Notes: a model not told the origin generated them from the sequence alone. DNA of 64,000 bases from Chryseobacterium gambrini (GCF_900156825.1 NZ_FTOV01000008.1:1-64000), one strand, 5' to 3'. Numbered from the stretch's first letter, positions 10,901-20,700 are shown. Made by a program: numbers and translations.

Positions 10901-13900
10901 GCAGTTAGGTATTACCCTGAATACTTATGTACAGGCGGCATGGTGTTATCTTTTGAGTTCATATAATGCCTCTGAAGAGATTGTATTCGGATCTGTGGTA
11001 TCAGGAAGACCACCTGATATAGAAGGAATTGAAAGTATGGTAGGTCTTTTTATCAATACCATTCCTGTAAGAATTAAGGTCAATAAAGATGAGACTCCGC
11101 GTAGTCTTTTGAAAAAGCTGCATCAGGATTCTATACAAAATACAGGATATCATTTCAATAGTCTGGCAGAAATCCAGTCTTTATCTCCTTTAGGTAAAGA
11201 TTTGATTAGCAATATTGTCATCTTTGAAAATTATGTAAAGAGCGAAAAAGAAAACTTTGAAAATGTAAAGGTTTTTGACCAGTCTAATTATGACTTTACA
11301 TTGGCAATAGAACCAAATGAAAATTGCCTGAATATAGACTTTGAATATAATACATCGGTATATTGTTCTACTATTATAACTTTGGCTTCTCATTTAAAAA
11401 ATACACTTAGTCATTTTAAAACTTTTATTGATGAGCCTCTTTCAGAATTTAATTATTTAAGTTCTGCTGAAGAGGAATTATTGTTAAAAGATTTTAATAA
11501 TACTTTTGTTCAATATCCGGATAATCAAAGTGTTGTCAGCTTGTTTGAAGATCAGGTGGGTCTTACTCCGGAGGATATTGCTGTTGTTTATGAGGATTTG
11601 GGGTTAAGCTATGCCGAATTGAATGAAAAAGCATCAAGCCTAGCTGTTCAGTTACAGAGTGCTTATGGAATCAAGAAAGGAGATCAGGTAGGTGTCATGC
11701 TAAACCGAGGAGAAAATCAGATTATTTCCATTTTAGGGATATTAAAATTAGGAGCGGTTTATGTACCTGTAGATGCTAACCTTCCTGAATCCAGGAAAGC
11801 GGTGATGACCTCCGGTCTATCTTTACTGATCACGGAATCTTATTATTTCTTTGATCTTGATTTCTACTCCGGTGAATCTTTTTCGATCGATTTAGAATTC
11901 ACAGAAGAAGATGCTTCTGGCTTTCAGTCCGTAGTTTTAGAAAAAGATGATATTGCCTATATCATTTATACTTCCGGTTCTACAGGAGAGCCCAAAGGTG
12001 TTTTGAATACCCATGGAGGTATTTTGAATACGATGTTATACCAGAAGGAATTCTTTGAAGTTTCATTGTATGAAAATGTAGCTCAGTTTGCTTCTTTTTC
12101 TTTTGATGCTTCTATTTCTGAGATATTTATGACTTTGCTTAGTGGTAAGAGTCTTCATATTTTGAGTGATTCTACTAGAAAAGATGCTTATGCTTTTGAA
12201 GAATATGTCAATAGTCATTCCATTGATCTGGTGACTTTACCCCCTGCTTTTTTCAGTTTATTAAATATCGATAAGCTTCAAAATTTAAAAGGATTAATTA
12301 CGGCAGGAGAATCCGCAGTAATGGGTAAGACGAAAGAATATTTGAAGTATGGAACTTTTTATAATGCTTACGGTCCCACTGAGAGTAGTATCTGTGCAAC
12401 GGTATATAAACTTGAAAAAGGGAGTGCTTTAGAATTTACAACGATCCCTATCGGTCAGCCTATCGCTAATACCCAGATTTATATTTTAGATGAATATGGA
12501 CATTTGGTTCCAGTAGGAGTAAGTGGCGAGATGTATATCTCCGGGGCTGGTTTAGCTGAAGGTTATTTAAACCGTGAAGATTTAACGGAAGAGAAGTTTG
12601 TAGATAATCCATTTTTACCAGGGACTAAAATGTACCGTACGGGAGATTTAGGAAGATGGCTAATGGATGGTAACATTGAGTATTTAGGAAGAATTGACCA
12701 TCAGGTAAAGATCCGTGGGCATCGAATTGAGCTAGGGGAGATCGACAGTCAGGTACTTTCTTTCAGTGATTCTATTAAAGGAGTAGTTACCGAGGTAAAA
12801 GAACATGAGGAAGATAAGAGTTTGGTGGTATATTATGTAAGTAATACTCCGATCGACAAGCAGGATCTGTCCAGATATCTTGAGAGAAAATTACCACAGT
12901 ATATGCTTCCTAGTTTTTATGTTGAACTGGATAATATCCCTTTAACCAGCAATGGAAAGATCGACAGAAAGAATTTACCTGAAGTGAGCACTTCAGATTT
13001 GATAAAGAATGAATATGTAGCGCCTGCTAATGAAGAAGGAAGGGCATTGATATCTGTTTGCGAGCAGGTATTGAAGCACAGTCCTATCAGTATCCTTGAT
13101 AACTATTATAACTTAGGTGGAGATTCCATAAAATCGATTCAGATTGTTTCGAGATTGCGTCAGCAAGGTTACAGTCTAAAGGTAGAGCATATCCTACAGT
13201 ATCCTATATTAGAAGAGCTGGCACGCTATATAACAACAGATGTTGTGAATATTGACCAGTCGGCAGTTACGGGAGCGAGTATTCTTACACCTATCCAAAG
13301 ATATTTCTTCGAAAGCGACGATATTGTTAATAAGAATCATTATAACCAGTCTGTTGTTTTAAGAAGCTCAGAAAGGCTTTCGGGAACGATACTTGAATCG
13401 TCTATAAAGGCTTTAGTGTCGCATCATGATGCTCTGAGAATGGTTTATAGCCAGAAAGATGGAGAGTGGAATCAATATAATGCAGGAGTTGATGGTGTTC
13501 ATTATCGTTTGGAATATTTTGATATCAGAAAGAGTATCAGTGAATCAGAAGAATTATCTTGCTTACAAGAAATAGGCGAGAGTCTTCAAAGCAGCATCGA
13601 TATAGCGTCTGGTATTTTATTCCATGTAGGTCATGTCTCGATGAGTGATGGCGACCGCATTATTTTAGTGGTTCATCATTTGGTAATGGATGGTGTTTCC
13701 TGGAGAATTTTGCTGGAAGACTTAGGAAAACTGTATGAATCAGGAGTTCAGGGCTTATCCTCAGATCTTCCATCCAAAACGGATTCTTTCCAGAGTTGGG
13801 GCAAAGCTCTGGAAGAATACAGCAGAAGTGCAAAATTGTCCAAAGAGCATTTGTATTGGGAGGGTATAGAGTCTGCAAACTATGTTGCTATAGCTACAGA

Positions 13901-16900
13901 TTATCCTACAGAAGGTAAACATATTTTAGATAAAAGTATAGGCTTTAGTTTGAGTGCTGAGTCAACTAAATTATTACAGACCCGTGCCGGAAGGAAATAC
14001 AGTGCTGAGATCAATGATATATTACTAACTGGTTTAGCGCTGTCCTTACATGAAAACTTTGGGATAAATAAGACCAAAGTTTTGATGGAAGGACACGGAA
14101 GAGAAGTCCTGCATAAAGGTTTGGATATCAGCCGAACTTTGGGATGGTTTACCAATGTATATCCTTTTTCATTAGACATCAGTTCTGAGAATCAGCCTTC
14201 CCTGGTCAGTATAAAAGAAGGTTTAAGGGGTATTCCACATAAAGGAATTGGTTATGGTATTTTGAAGTATCTGGGTCAAGGACTTTCCTCAGCAGAGCAT
14301 CCTTCTGTTCAGTTCAATTATCTTGGAGATTTTGATGATACTACGGGCTCTTTGTTCCATTACACCACTGAAGATATAGGATATCCAGTATCGAAAGACA
14401 ACCAGAAGAGCGATATTTTATTAGATGTTTCCGGGATGACGGTAAATGGAGAGATGAGTATCAATATTCGATATTCGGATAAAGTATTTCATCAATCTAC
14501 GGTTCAGAAACTGGTGGACAGCTATCAGATTCATTTAGAACAAATGATTATTGAAGATGAAGAACAAAAAGTGATTCTAACTCCCTCCGATCTTACTTAC
14601 AAAAGGTTACCGTTCCGTAGCATTCAGGAGATCAGTAAGGATAACGAAGTAGAAGATATTTATGAGCTTTCCCCGATGCAACAAGGCTTGTATTATCACT
14701 GGTTGGTAGACCCTAAAGGCTCTGCTTATTTTATGCAGACTTCCTATAGGTTAAAATCCGAAAACCTTGATCTGTCAAAAGTAGAGAAAGCCTTTGGAAA
14801 GCTGCTAAACCGTTATACGATTCTCCGAACTTCCTTTGACAACCATTATGGTGATGTTCCTCTTCAAATCGTAAATAAGCAAGCCAAAGTAGATTTTAAA
14901 CATCTCATACTAGAATCAGATTTAGAATTAGATAATATCAAAAAGGGAGACATTGCTCGTGGATTCGATTTGAATGAGCCTACGCAGATGAGATTACTTG
15001 TTGTAGAATTACCGGATAACTCATATGAATTTATCTGGAGCCATCATCATATTATCATGGATGGCTGGTGTTTAAGTATTCTGATCAATGATTTTTCTGC
15101 TATTTTAAATTCCCTTCAGCAAGGTTTATCCTTGAGTTTGTCTGAGCCTGAAAAATACTCTTCTTATATCAAATGGTTAGAAGAGGTCGATAAAGAACAG
15201 GCGATGGTGTATTGGGAGAATTACTTAAAAGGAATCAGTAGTCCGACATTAATACCTTTTGAGAAGCAGGATCAGGGAGAAGTATCTCATTATCTTGCAG
15301 AAACTCTTGTGATTGAAAACAACGATTTTCAGGAAGTTGATAGATTCTGTCAGTATTTAGGGATTACGCTTAATACATATGTACAGGGAGTATGGTCTTA
15401 TTTATTAAGTTCATATAACAGATCGAAAGATGTAGTATTCGGATCTGTGGTATCGGGACGACCTGCTGATCTGGAAGGTGTTGAAAATATGATAGGCTTG
15501 TTTATCAATACGATTCCTGTACGGATAAGTTTTGATAAAGATGAAACTCCAAGAAGTCTGTTGAATAAGCTTCATCAGGATTCTATCCAAAGTACAGGAA
15601 ATCACTTTAGCAGTCTAGCAGAGATACAATCTTTATCTTCATTAGGCAAAGATCTGATTAATAATATCATAATTTTTGAGAATTATGTAAGAAAGGAAGA
15701 TCAGGAAATGCTTACAGGTATCGTTTATGAAAATACAGAAGCTTTTGAACATACAAACTATAACCTGAATATTGTTGTAATTCCCAATACAGACTCTTTA
15801 CATATTGAGTTCAGGTATAATTCATCAGTCTATGATACTTCTGCTGTAACCTCCATATTACTGCATTTCCAAAATATAATGAACAGCTTTAGGGATTCTC
15901 TTGATCTGCAGGTCTCAGAAATAGCTTATTTAGGAGCAGAAGAGAGAAATTTAGTCCTGAAAGGTTTTAATACAACGGAGGCATTTTATCCTTCAGAAAC
16001 CATACTGAGCTTATTCGCCAAACAGGTAAATCATATTCCGAACCATACTGCGTTAATATCTGATTATGTAAAGCTAACATATAATGAACTAAATTCAGAA
16101 TCTAACCAGCTGGTTCATTATTTGCAGGAAAAATATGCGATTACGGCGAATGATTTGATTGCCATTCAGCTTCCGCGTAATGAGAAGATGATAATATCCA
16201 TTCTTGGAGTATTAAAATCAAGAGGAGCTTATGTTCCGATTGATATGAATCATCCTCAGGAAAGAACCGAGTATATCTTAGAGGATACTCAATCTAAAGT
16301 CTTTATAGATGAAAAATTCTGGAAAGAATTTAGCGTTCACAGGGATAATTATTCGACAGAAGATCCTATAGTGAAGCTGGATCCTTCAAACCTGGCATAT
16401 GTAATTTATACTTCCGGTACTACAGGGAATCCTAAGGGAGTATGTATCAGTCATTCTAACCTGATGAATTATGTTTGCTGGAGTAATCAGTACTATTTTA
16501 ATAATGAAGATCGTGGCAATTGGGGGCTGTTTACCTCGATTTCTTTCGACCTTTCTGTTACAGCATTATTCTGTTCTTTAACCAGAGGCGGTTCATTATG
16601 GCTGGGTGAAGGTGAAGAAGATATTTTAACGACTCTTATTAAAGCTTTTAAAAATAGGGATATAGATATCTTAAAACTAACACCTTCCCACATCTCATTA
16701 TTAAAGAATGTAGAAATTCATCATACAGGTATTCGCAAGATAATTTTAGGAGGGGAAAAGCTTTATCATGAGCATATTCAAATCATTCACTCCATTAATA
16801 AAAATATTCAGATTTATGATGAATATGGTCCAACAGAGGCAACAGTAGGATGTATTGCCCAAAAAGTGGATCTATTTGCTGCATCTATCGGAAGACCTAT

Positions 16901-17771
16901 TTCTAATACTGGGATTTATATTTTGGAGGAATACGGGAATGTGGTGCCGGTAGGAGTAAGCGGCGAACTGTATATCACCGGATCAGGTTTGGCTCAGGGA
17001 TATCTAAACAACAAAGATCTTACAGCTGAAAAGTTTGTGGACAATCCTTTTGTGAAAGATGCCAAAATGTACCGCACAGGAGATTTAGGCAGATGGTTAC
17101 CGGATGGTACTATCGAATATCTGGGAAGAATTGATGATCAGGTCAAGATCCATGGACACAGGATAGAGCTTGGTGAAATTGATAGCCAGGTTTTATCTTA
17201 TCATAAGACTATCAGGAATACGGTAGCTGATGTAAAAGAATATAATGGAGACAAGATTCTGGTAGTATACTATACAACAGATGAGATCATAGATAAGCAA
17301 AGCTTATCAGGATATTTAAAAAATAAATTACCTCAGTATATGCTTCCGAGCTTTTATGTGGAGTTGGATAGCATTCCATTGACCAGTAATGGAAAGATTG
17401 ATAGAAAGAGCCTGCCTGAGGTCAGTTCAGAAGATATGATCAGGAACGAGTATGTAGCAGCAAAGACGGAAATGGACCATTTATTAATGGATAGCTTATC
17501 TCAGTTATTAAACAATGATGTTAAAAAAGTGAGTATTCATGACAACTTCTTTGATATGGGGCTGAATTCTCTATCTTTAGTAAGGTTTTCCCAGTTACTT
17601 CGTAAAAATGCTGGTTTGGAAATAGAGATAGCCAAATTCTTTTCTTATCCAACAATATCGGAGTTATCAAAATTCATACAAAATATGAACATTCCTACTG
17701 CTGAGACGAATACTGCTGAAGATAAAGACCTATCGGACCATATAGATAGCTTTATTGACGACTTTAACTAA
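1938..17771 (+). CDS. NRPS 1: partial C-A-T-E, C-A-T-E, C-A-T-E, C-A-T
   Basis: 5277-aa four-module synthetase. Approximate residues: half condensation domain 10-205; A1 228-700, T1 near 747, E1 800-1228; C2 1260-1685 (HHHIIMDGW), A2 1714-2184, T2 near 2240, E2 2295-2720; C3 2755-3165 (HHIVMDGW), A3 3175-3698, T3 near 3727, E3 3785-4210; C4 4244-4660 (HHHIIMDGW), A4 4688-5151, T4 near 5209. Carriers before E domains read LGGDS; E domains show HHLVVDGVSW, EGHGRE and GWFTSVYP (E3: HHLVMDGVSW, GWFTNVYP). The C domains after E have the D-donor pattern. Pocket residues read by alignment to GrsA: A1 D-S-A-L-I-A-E-V-W (unassigned), A2 D-F-W-N-I-G-G-V-F (Thr-like), A3 D-A-S-T-I-A-A-I-C (Tyr/Phe-like), A4 D-L-T-K-I-G-E-V-G (Asn). 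The first condensation domain lacks the HHxxxDG half. No thioesterase; the chain should pass to the PKS 7 bases downstream. Confidence 0.96.
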   Translation: MLNTSSLSNIFWLNKTKNKETVVLSEDSTESLEIEISKCDLDSFLKVSKNTSLSKLTIIVSVFSFLLDKYCEDFQGVIKVYASDQIPLKNKILLDVEKKKEITFKDLLKSFASNIKEAVYHSDYNNNDLDLTKYSNFSIQYGKRPESIKDNLSLFYDESEEKVILNICYKDIYKGYLIDNLLKSLVYILSNYDQLLNTGLIDYPLVSEKEVAEILGRFNLIADYPSDQTIIDLFDSQVRKNSDGLAVIYGDVALSYADLDMESNQLAYYLKNQYDIKADDLICIQLPRNEKMIISILGILKSGGAYVPIDMDYPKDRIDYILTDTKAKVNIDDVFLAKFNEVKHAYSAESHDSAIKGDHLAYVIYTSGTTGNPKGVMIEHQNVFHSTINRIAFYDIESMLLVPSFSFDSSVAVIFGTLCSGGRLFIESNMNIKDVEYISHRIIKNKIEGILCVPNYYSSLLPYLNENTSGENTLKHVIVAGEELSKNLVLHHQKYSDAILYNEYGPTECAVWSSVSIVNDPNVNIGKSIANTQIYILDEHGHLLPVGVHGELYIAGAGLARGYLNREDLTEEKFVANPFVEGTKMYRTGDLGRWLPDGTIEYLGRIDHQVKIRGHRIELGEIDSQVLSYDNCIKFVVTEVKEHEGDKSLVVYYVSNSAIDKQDLAYYLENKLPQYMLPSFYVELEHIPLTSNGKIDRKSLPEVSSSDLIKTEYVAPMTWEEKALVEVCELVLKYNPISISDNYYNLGGDSIKSIQIVSRLRQRGYSLKVEHILQYPVLEELARYMTTDVAVIDQSVVKGEGILTPIQRYFFESEELINKNHYNQSVILKSKERLSGSVLESSIQSLINHHDALRMVYSHKEGGWNQSNAGIEGNHYLFEYFDIREEGSLENEQSSLQKIGARLQSTIDIESGILFHIGHVSMSDGDRLVLVIHHLVVDGVSWRILLEDLGNLYEAGFKGASYELPSKTDSFQSWGKTLESYSNSSALSKERLYWEGIESEVYPAIPTDHAAKGKQVLDKSLRFSLSIDSTKLLQTRAGRKYSAEINDVLLTGLALSLQDQFGISKAKVLMEGHGRELMSTGLDISRTVGWFTSVYPFSLDISNKKQPALVSVKEALRSIPHKGIGYGILNYLGDAFSPVNHPSVQFNYLGDFDDTIGSGFYYSSESIGSPVSEENLGTDILLDVSGITMSGAMTISIRYSGELFNEATIQKLTDSYQSYLEKMIGEGEESKVILTPSDLTYKGLSFNTIQEISRNVDLEDIYELSPMQQGLYYHWLVDPKGAAYFMQTSYRIKSENLDLSKVEKAFVKLLNRYTILRTSFDNRYGDIPLQIVYKQAKVDFKHLILESDLELDNIKQGDIACGFDLREPTQMRLLVVELPDNSYKFIWSHHHIIMDGWCLSILINEFSTILNSFQQGIEASLPETQSYSSYIKWLEGVNKEEAITYWKNYLKGINSPTLIPFEKNIKEEKPYFATEKLSIGQDELKEINHLCQQLGITLNTFIQGVWSYLLSSYNRSEDVIFGSVVSGRSAELAGVESMVGLFINTIPVRVSFSKDETPRSLLNKIHQDSINGIKYHFTSLVEVQSLSLLGKELINNIVVFENYAKQGDNEQNSLIMGLSGVNVNVFEQTNYDFTIVAIPDKSSLHIEFRYDSSVFDPSSILSLVSHFEQILHQFVSVSDIPLRELDYVGVEEKAVLASFGNTGTCYPVDKTIVDLFEEQVNRTPDLTALVYKEIKLTYRELNEESNKLAHYLREQYNIEADDLICIQLPRSEKMLIGMLGILKSGGAYVPVDTDYPEERKEYILKDTKSKVVIDESFLLEFETLKRNYSIENPTFTVRSENLAYIIYTSGTTGNPKGAMIEHKNVVRLLFSDDALYNFNSHDSWTLFHSYNFDFSVWECYGALLFGGKLHVISRQVAQDPGAFLNYIIDNKITVLNQTPAAFYNLAEYDKLFNKKELSLRYIIFGGEVLNPIMLRDWQRKYPSIKMMNGYGPTETTVFASKFKIGNDNLLEPATLPIGKPISDTQIYILDSSCNLVPIGVAGELYISGSGLARGYLNREDLTAEKFVSNPFVEGTKMYRTGDLGRWLPDGNIEYLGRIDHQVKIRGHRIELGEIDSQVLSYSEAIKSVVTEVKEHDGDKSLVVYYVSNASVDKQSLAYHLENKLPHFMLPSFYVELDHIPLTNNGKIDRKSLPEVNTSDLIKTEYISAETEEEKALIEVCEGVLKHHPISIRDNYYNLGGDSIKSIQIVSRLRQRGYNLKVEHILQYPIFEELSRYITSDVVLIDQSVIIGSSILTPIQRYFFESEDIVNKNYYNQCVILKSRERLSGPVLESSLQALVSHHDALRMEYHQNYGLWNQYNQGTEGKYYNFEYFDVRGSGGELKELSRLKEIGESLQSSINITSGILFHVGHVSMSDGDRLLLIIHHLVVDGVSWRILLEDLGNLYESGIKGASYELPFKTDSFQSWGTTLEEYSNDSALSKERLYWESVESEVYSSIPTDHPVVRKHTLDKNIGFTLNGEATRLLQTRAGKKYSAEINDVLLTGLALSLQDQFGINKTKVLMEGHGREVLHTGLDISRTVGWFTSVYPFSLDISDRSQPVLVSVKEGLRGIPHKGIGYGILKYLNLGLSSTERPSVQFNYLGDFDDTTDSLFHYTTEDIGYPVSEENQGTDILLDVSGMTVNGEMSINFRYSGNIFNESTVQKLVDSYQIHLEQMIIEDEEQKVILTPSDLTYNRLAFHTIQAISKDCDLEDIYELTPMQQGLYYHWLVDPKGSTYFMQTSYRIKSESLDLSKVEKAFGKLLNRYTILRTSFDNRYGDAPLQIVHKQAKVDFKYQVIESKDSLESDLEMMRNNDIICGFALNDPTQLRLILVGLPDEEYEFIWSYHHIVMDGWCLSILINDFSLILDSLQHEVELSLQEPQKYSSYLKWLRNVDQDSSLQYWENYLKGISAPTLIPFEKNIKGEKPHFATEKFSIGEEELKEIGQLCQQLGITLNTYVQAAWCYLLSSYNASEEIVFGSVVSGRPPDIEGIESMVGLFINTIPVRIKVNKDETPRSLLKKLHQDSIQNTGYHFNSLAEIQSLSPLGKDLISNIVIFENYVKSEKENFENVKVFDQSNYDFTLAIEPNENCLNIDFEYNTSVYCSTIITLASHLKNTLSHFKTFIDEPLSEFNYLSSAEEELLLKDFNNTFVQYPDNQSVVSLFEDQVGLTPEDIAVVYEDLGLSYAELNEKASSLAVQLQSAYGIKKGDQVGVMLNRGENQIISILGILKLGAVYVPVDANLPESRKAVMTSGLSLLITESYYFFDLDFYSGESFSIDLEFTEEDASGFQSVVLEKDDIAYIIYTSGSTGEPKGVLNTHGGILNTMLYQKEFFEVSLYENVAQFASFSFDASISEIFMTLLSGKSLHILSDSTRKDAYAFEEYVNSHSIDLVTLPPAFFSLLNIDKLQNLKGLITAGESAVMGKTKEYLKYGTFYNAYGPTESSICATVYKLEKGSALEFTTIPIGQPIANTQIYILDEYGHLVPVGVSGEMYISGAGLAEGYLNREDLTEEKFVDNPFLPGTKMYRTGDLGRWLMDGNIEYLGRIDHQVKIRGHRIELGEIDSQVLSFSDSIKGVVTEVKEHEEDKSLVVYYVSNTPIDKQDLSRYLERKLPQYMLPSFYVELDNIPLTSNGKIDRKNLPEVSTSDLIKNEYVAPANEEGRALISVCEQVLKHSPISILDNYYNLGGDSIKSIQIVSRLRQQGYSLKVEHILQYPILEELARYITTDVVNIDQSAVTGASILTPIQRYFFESDDIVNKNHYNQSVVLRSSERLSGTILESSIKALVSHHDALRMVYSQKDGEWNQYNAGVDGVHYRLEYFDIRKSISESEELSCLQEIGESLQSSIDIASGILFHVGHVSMSDGDRIILVVHHLVMDGVSWRILLEDLGKLYESGVQGLSSDLPSKTDSFQSWGKALEEYSRSAKLSKEHLYWEGIESANYVAIATDYPTEGKHILDKSIGFSLSAESTKLLQTRAGRKYSAEINDILLTGLALSLHENFGINKTKVLMEGHGREVLHKGLDISRTLGWFTNVYPFSLDISSENQPSLVSIKEGLRGIPHKGIGYGILKYLGQGLSSAEHPSVQFNYLGDFDDTTGSLFHYTTEDIGYPVSKDNQKSDILLDVSGMTVNGEMSINIRYSDKVFHQSTVQKLVDSYQIHLEQMIIEDEEQKVILTPSDLTYKRLPFRSIQEISKDNEVEDIYELSPMQQGLYYHWLVDPKGSAYFMQTSYRLKSENLDLSKVEKAFGKLLNRYTILRTSFDNHYGDVPLQIVNKQAKVDFKHLILESDLELDNIKKGDIARGFDLNEPTQMRLLVVELPDNSYEFIWSHHHIIMDGWCLSILINDFSAILNSLQQGLSLSLSEPEKYSSYIKWLEEVDKEQAMVYWENYLKGISSPTLIPFEKQDQGEVSHYLAETLVIENNDFQEVDRFCQYLGITLNTYVQGVWSYLLSSYNRSKDVVFGSVVSGRPADLEGVENMIGLFINTIPVRISFDKDETPRSLLNKLHQDSIQSTGNHFSSLAEIQSLSSLGKDLINNIIIFENYVRKEDQEMLTGIVYENTEAFEHTNYNLNIVVIPNTDSLHIEFRYNSSVYDTSAVTSILLHFQNIMNSFRDSLDLQVSEIAYLGAEERNLVLKGFNTTEAFYPSETILSLFAKQVNHIPNHTALISDYVKLTYNELNSESNQLVHYLQEKYAITANDLIAIQLPRNEKMIISILGVLKSRGAYVPIDMNHPQERTEYILEDTQSKVFIDEKFWKEFSVHRDNYSTEDPIVKLDPSNLAYVIYTSGTTGNPKGVCISHSNLMNYVCWSNQYYFNNEDRGNWGLFTSISFDLSVTALFCSLTRGGSLWLGEGEEDILTTLIKAFKNRDIDILKLTPSHISLLKNVEIHHTGIRKIILGGEKLYHEHIQIIHSINKNIQIYDEYGPTEATVGCIAQKVDLFAASIGRPISNTGIYILEEYGNVVPVGVSGELYITGSGLAQGYLNNKDLTAEKFVDNPFVKDAKMYRTGDLGRWLPDGTIEYLGRIDDQVKIHGHRIELGEIDSQVLSYHKTIRNTVADVKEYNGDKILVVYYTTDEIIDKQSLSGYLKNKLPQYMLPSFYVELDSIPLTSNGKIDRKSLPEVSSEDMIRNEYVAAKTEMDHLLMDSLSQLLNNDVKKVSIHDNFFDMGLNSLSLVRFSQLLRKNAGLEIEIAKFFSYPTISELSKFIQNMNIPTAETNTAEDKDLSDHIDSFIDDFN
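11430..13034 (+). repeat. 1605-bp direct repeat, copy 1 (adenylation domain A3 of NRPS 1)
   Basis: This stretch appears base-for-base identical to 26736-28340 at a constant offset of 15306. I checked the flanks and several interior blocks, and the translations agree over all 535 residues. It spans the C-A linker (from DEPLSEFNYL) through the complete A domain to the A-T linker (ending APANE). Left of 11430 and right of 13034 the copies diverge at once. Confidence 0.93.
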
Positions 17772-17778
17772 TATTACT

Positions 17779-20700
17779 ATGAAAAGAGAATCCTTAAAAA
17801 GAGACATCGCAATAATAGGCATTTCGTGTATGTTTTCTGACTGTGACAATCCCCATACATTTTGGGAGAAGCTTGTCAATGGAAATGAACTGATTCAGTT
17901 TTATACAGATCAGGAATTGTTAGAAAGTGGAATAGAAGCGAAGACAATACAAAATCCTGATTATGTGAAAGTGAAAACATTCATTGAAAATTCTGATGCT
18001 TTTGATTATTCATTTTTTGGCTATACGAAAGACGAGGCTAATAGTATGGATCCGCAAACCAGAATTTTACACCAACTGGTTTGGGAGGCATTTGAAGATT
18101 CTTGCTATGATCCATTAAAAGTTCAGGATAAAGTAGGATTATATCTTACTGCTCCTGACAATTTCAATTGGATTGCCCATACAACTATAAATAAAAAAGA
18201 TACAGTAGATCCTTTTTATTTATCACAAATCAATAATAAAAATTATTGTAGTTCTTTAATTTCATATAATCTGAATTTAAAGGGACCTAGTATTTTCATG
18301 GATACTGCATGCTCAAGCTCTATGGTTGCTATTCATACGGCATGTAGGGCTTTGTTATTAAGAGAGTGTTCTATGGCGATCGCAGGAGGAATCGCTTTAA
18401 ATACCAAAGATGAAAAGGGATATATGTATGAAGAGGGAATGATCTCCTCTAAAGATGGACATTGCAGGGCATTTGATGAAAATTCAACAGGAACTGTAGG
18501 TACAGAAGGCGGTGGTATTGTTGTATTGAAGAGATTAGAAGATGCCATTAATGATAATGATCAAATCTATGCCATCATAAGAGCGACAGCTGTTAATAAC
18601 GATGGAAAAAGAAAAGTAGGTTATACAGCACCCAGCGTTTCAGGACAATCTGATTGTATAAAGCTGGCTCATAATTTTGCTAAGATTTCCATTGATGAGA
18701 TTTCTTATATAGAGACTCATGGTACCGGAACAAAATTGGGAGACCCTATTGAAATAGAAGCGCTTAATAAGTCATTTAACTATGACCAATCTTTGAAATG
18801 TGCCATAGGAGCTGTGAAGTCAAACTTAGGACATACTGGTAATGCAGCAGGAGTTGCGGGAATCATTAAAACAGCACTATCCTTAAAGAATAAAATAATA
18901 CCGCCATCATTACATTATGTAAACGCTAACGCAGAAATAAGTTTTGGCAAAGGTCCTTTTTATGTTAATACGGAAGTGAAACCATGGGAAGAAAAAGATA
19001 ACCGTCCATTGATTGCAGGGGTAAGCAGTTTTGGGATTGGGGGAACTAACGCTCATACCATATTGGAAAATTTTATACCTGCTAATACCAACAATGAAAA
19101 TAGAGCAGAAAGCAATATCATAGCATATTCTGCCAAAAAATCAGAAGCTTTAAAACAATATTTTACAAAACTAAAAAAATTCATTACAGAAAATCAAGAA
19201 ATTAATTTGTCCGATCTTTCTTACTCATTAAACACGGGGAGAGCTCAGTTTGACTATAGAAATACAATTGTTTTTAGGAACAGAGAAGATCTATTAAATG
19301 AATTAGAAACTAAGAAAAATATTTACCAAAAAGTAAAAACTTCACATCAGATTGTTTTTGTTTTTCCAGGACAAGGTGCACAGTATTTTAAAATGGGGGA
19401 GCAGCTGTATCATCAGGAAGAAGGTTTTAAACAATATATAGATCAAGGGCTTTTGATATTGAATAATAAATTCAATACAGATTATTCTCAGATTCTGGGA
19501 TATGATCGTACAGGCACTTTTGATCCAGCGAAAATTAATGAAACACAATACACCCAGCCCTTATTATTCCTTATTGAATATGCATTAGCGAAATTTCTTA
19601 TTGAACTGGGAATAAAACCTTCATTAATGATAGGTCATAGTTTAGGAGAATATGTTGCAGCGAGTATTTCTGGAGTACTTTCTTTTGAAGATGGTCTGGT
19701 ACTGGTTGCGGAAAGAGCTTTATTGATGAGCAAAGTACCAGCCGGAAAAATGATAGCAGTAAATGCCCCTTTTAATCAAATAAAAAATGAAATTTCGGAT
19801 AAAGTGTCAGTAGCAGCGATCAATTCAGAGCAGACGACAGTCTTATCAGGAACAGAAGAAGATATTTTGGAGTTCAGCACTATATTCAATGAAAAAAATA
19901 TAACTACGACTGTTTTAAAAACCTCGCATGCATTTCATTCCCGTATGATGGATGAGATTTCTGCGGACTTTGAAAACTTATTTACTGACATTACCTTGTC
20001 GACACCTGAGATTCCGTATATATCAAATCTTACCGCAGGTATTATTTTAAGGGATGAAACAAAATCGCCTCAATATTGGAAAGAGCAAATGTTGAATACG
20101 GTTCTTTTTGAAAAAGGTATTCAAAACATTCTGAAGGATCCAAATGATTATATATTCATCGAGTTAGGACCTTCTACATTAGCCAATGCGATTAGGCAAA
20201 ATCAATTCTATAAAGACAATACCATTATTCAGGTATTGCGAAAGTCTGGTGAAAATGAAGAACAGCAACTTCTTAACAGGGCTTTAGGAGAATTGTGGCA
20301 GTTAGGCGTTGAAATAGATTGGAAAAAATATTATCACAATAAAAATACAAAAAAGACCTCATTGCCAACCTATGCATTTGAAAAAAATAAATTGGATTTC
20401 CACGTAAACACTTTTAAAAGGTTTACAATGGATAATAATCCTTCGTCCTCAGATCTTTTTTATCAGAAAAGATGGAAAAAAAGTGAGTTACGTAAAGGCG
20501 TACAAGAGGAAAAAACAACTTACATTATTTTTTCTGAAAACCATATTTTATCACAAAATATCATTCAGGAATTGGAGCGTAGGAGAATTGACTTTGTAGA
20601 GGTCAGAAAGAATGAATTTTTGAAAGAAAATCAGAAAATAGACCTTGATGCTGTTAAAGATTATTTAGATAAAATCAAGGAGACAGGTATCACAAGATAT

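Noticed and set aside
13901..14179. Minus-strand open frames inside the NRPS genes (this and similar ones at 34353-34694, 38949-39170, 25079-25411, 28223-28519)
   Set aside because: They recur at the same relative positions in homologous domains, opposite conserved motifs, and have no initiation context. They are shadows of the synthetase codons.
17755..17778. Longer PKS start at 17755
   Set aside because: The codon is TTG and overlaps the end of NRPS 1; ATG at 17779 follows the stop by 7 bases and sits just before the KS domain.
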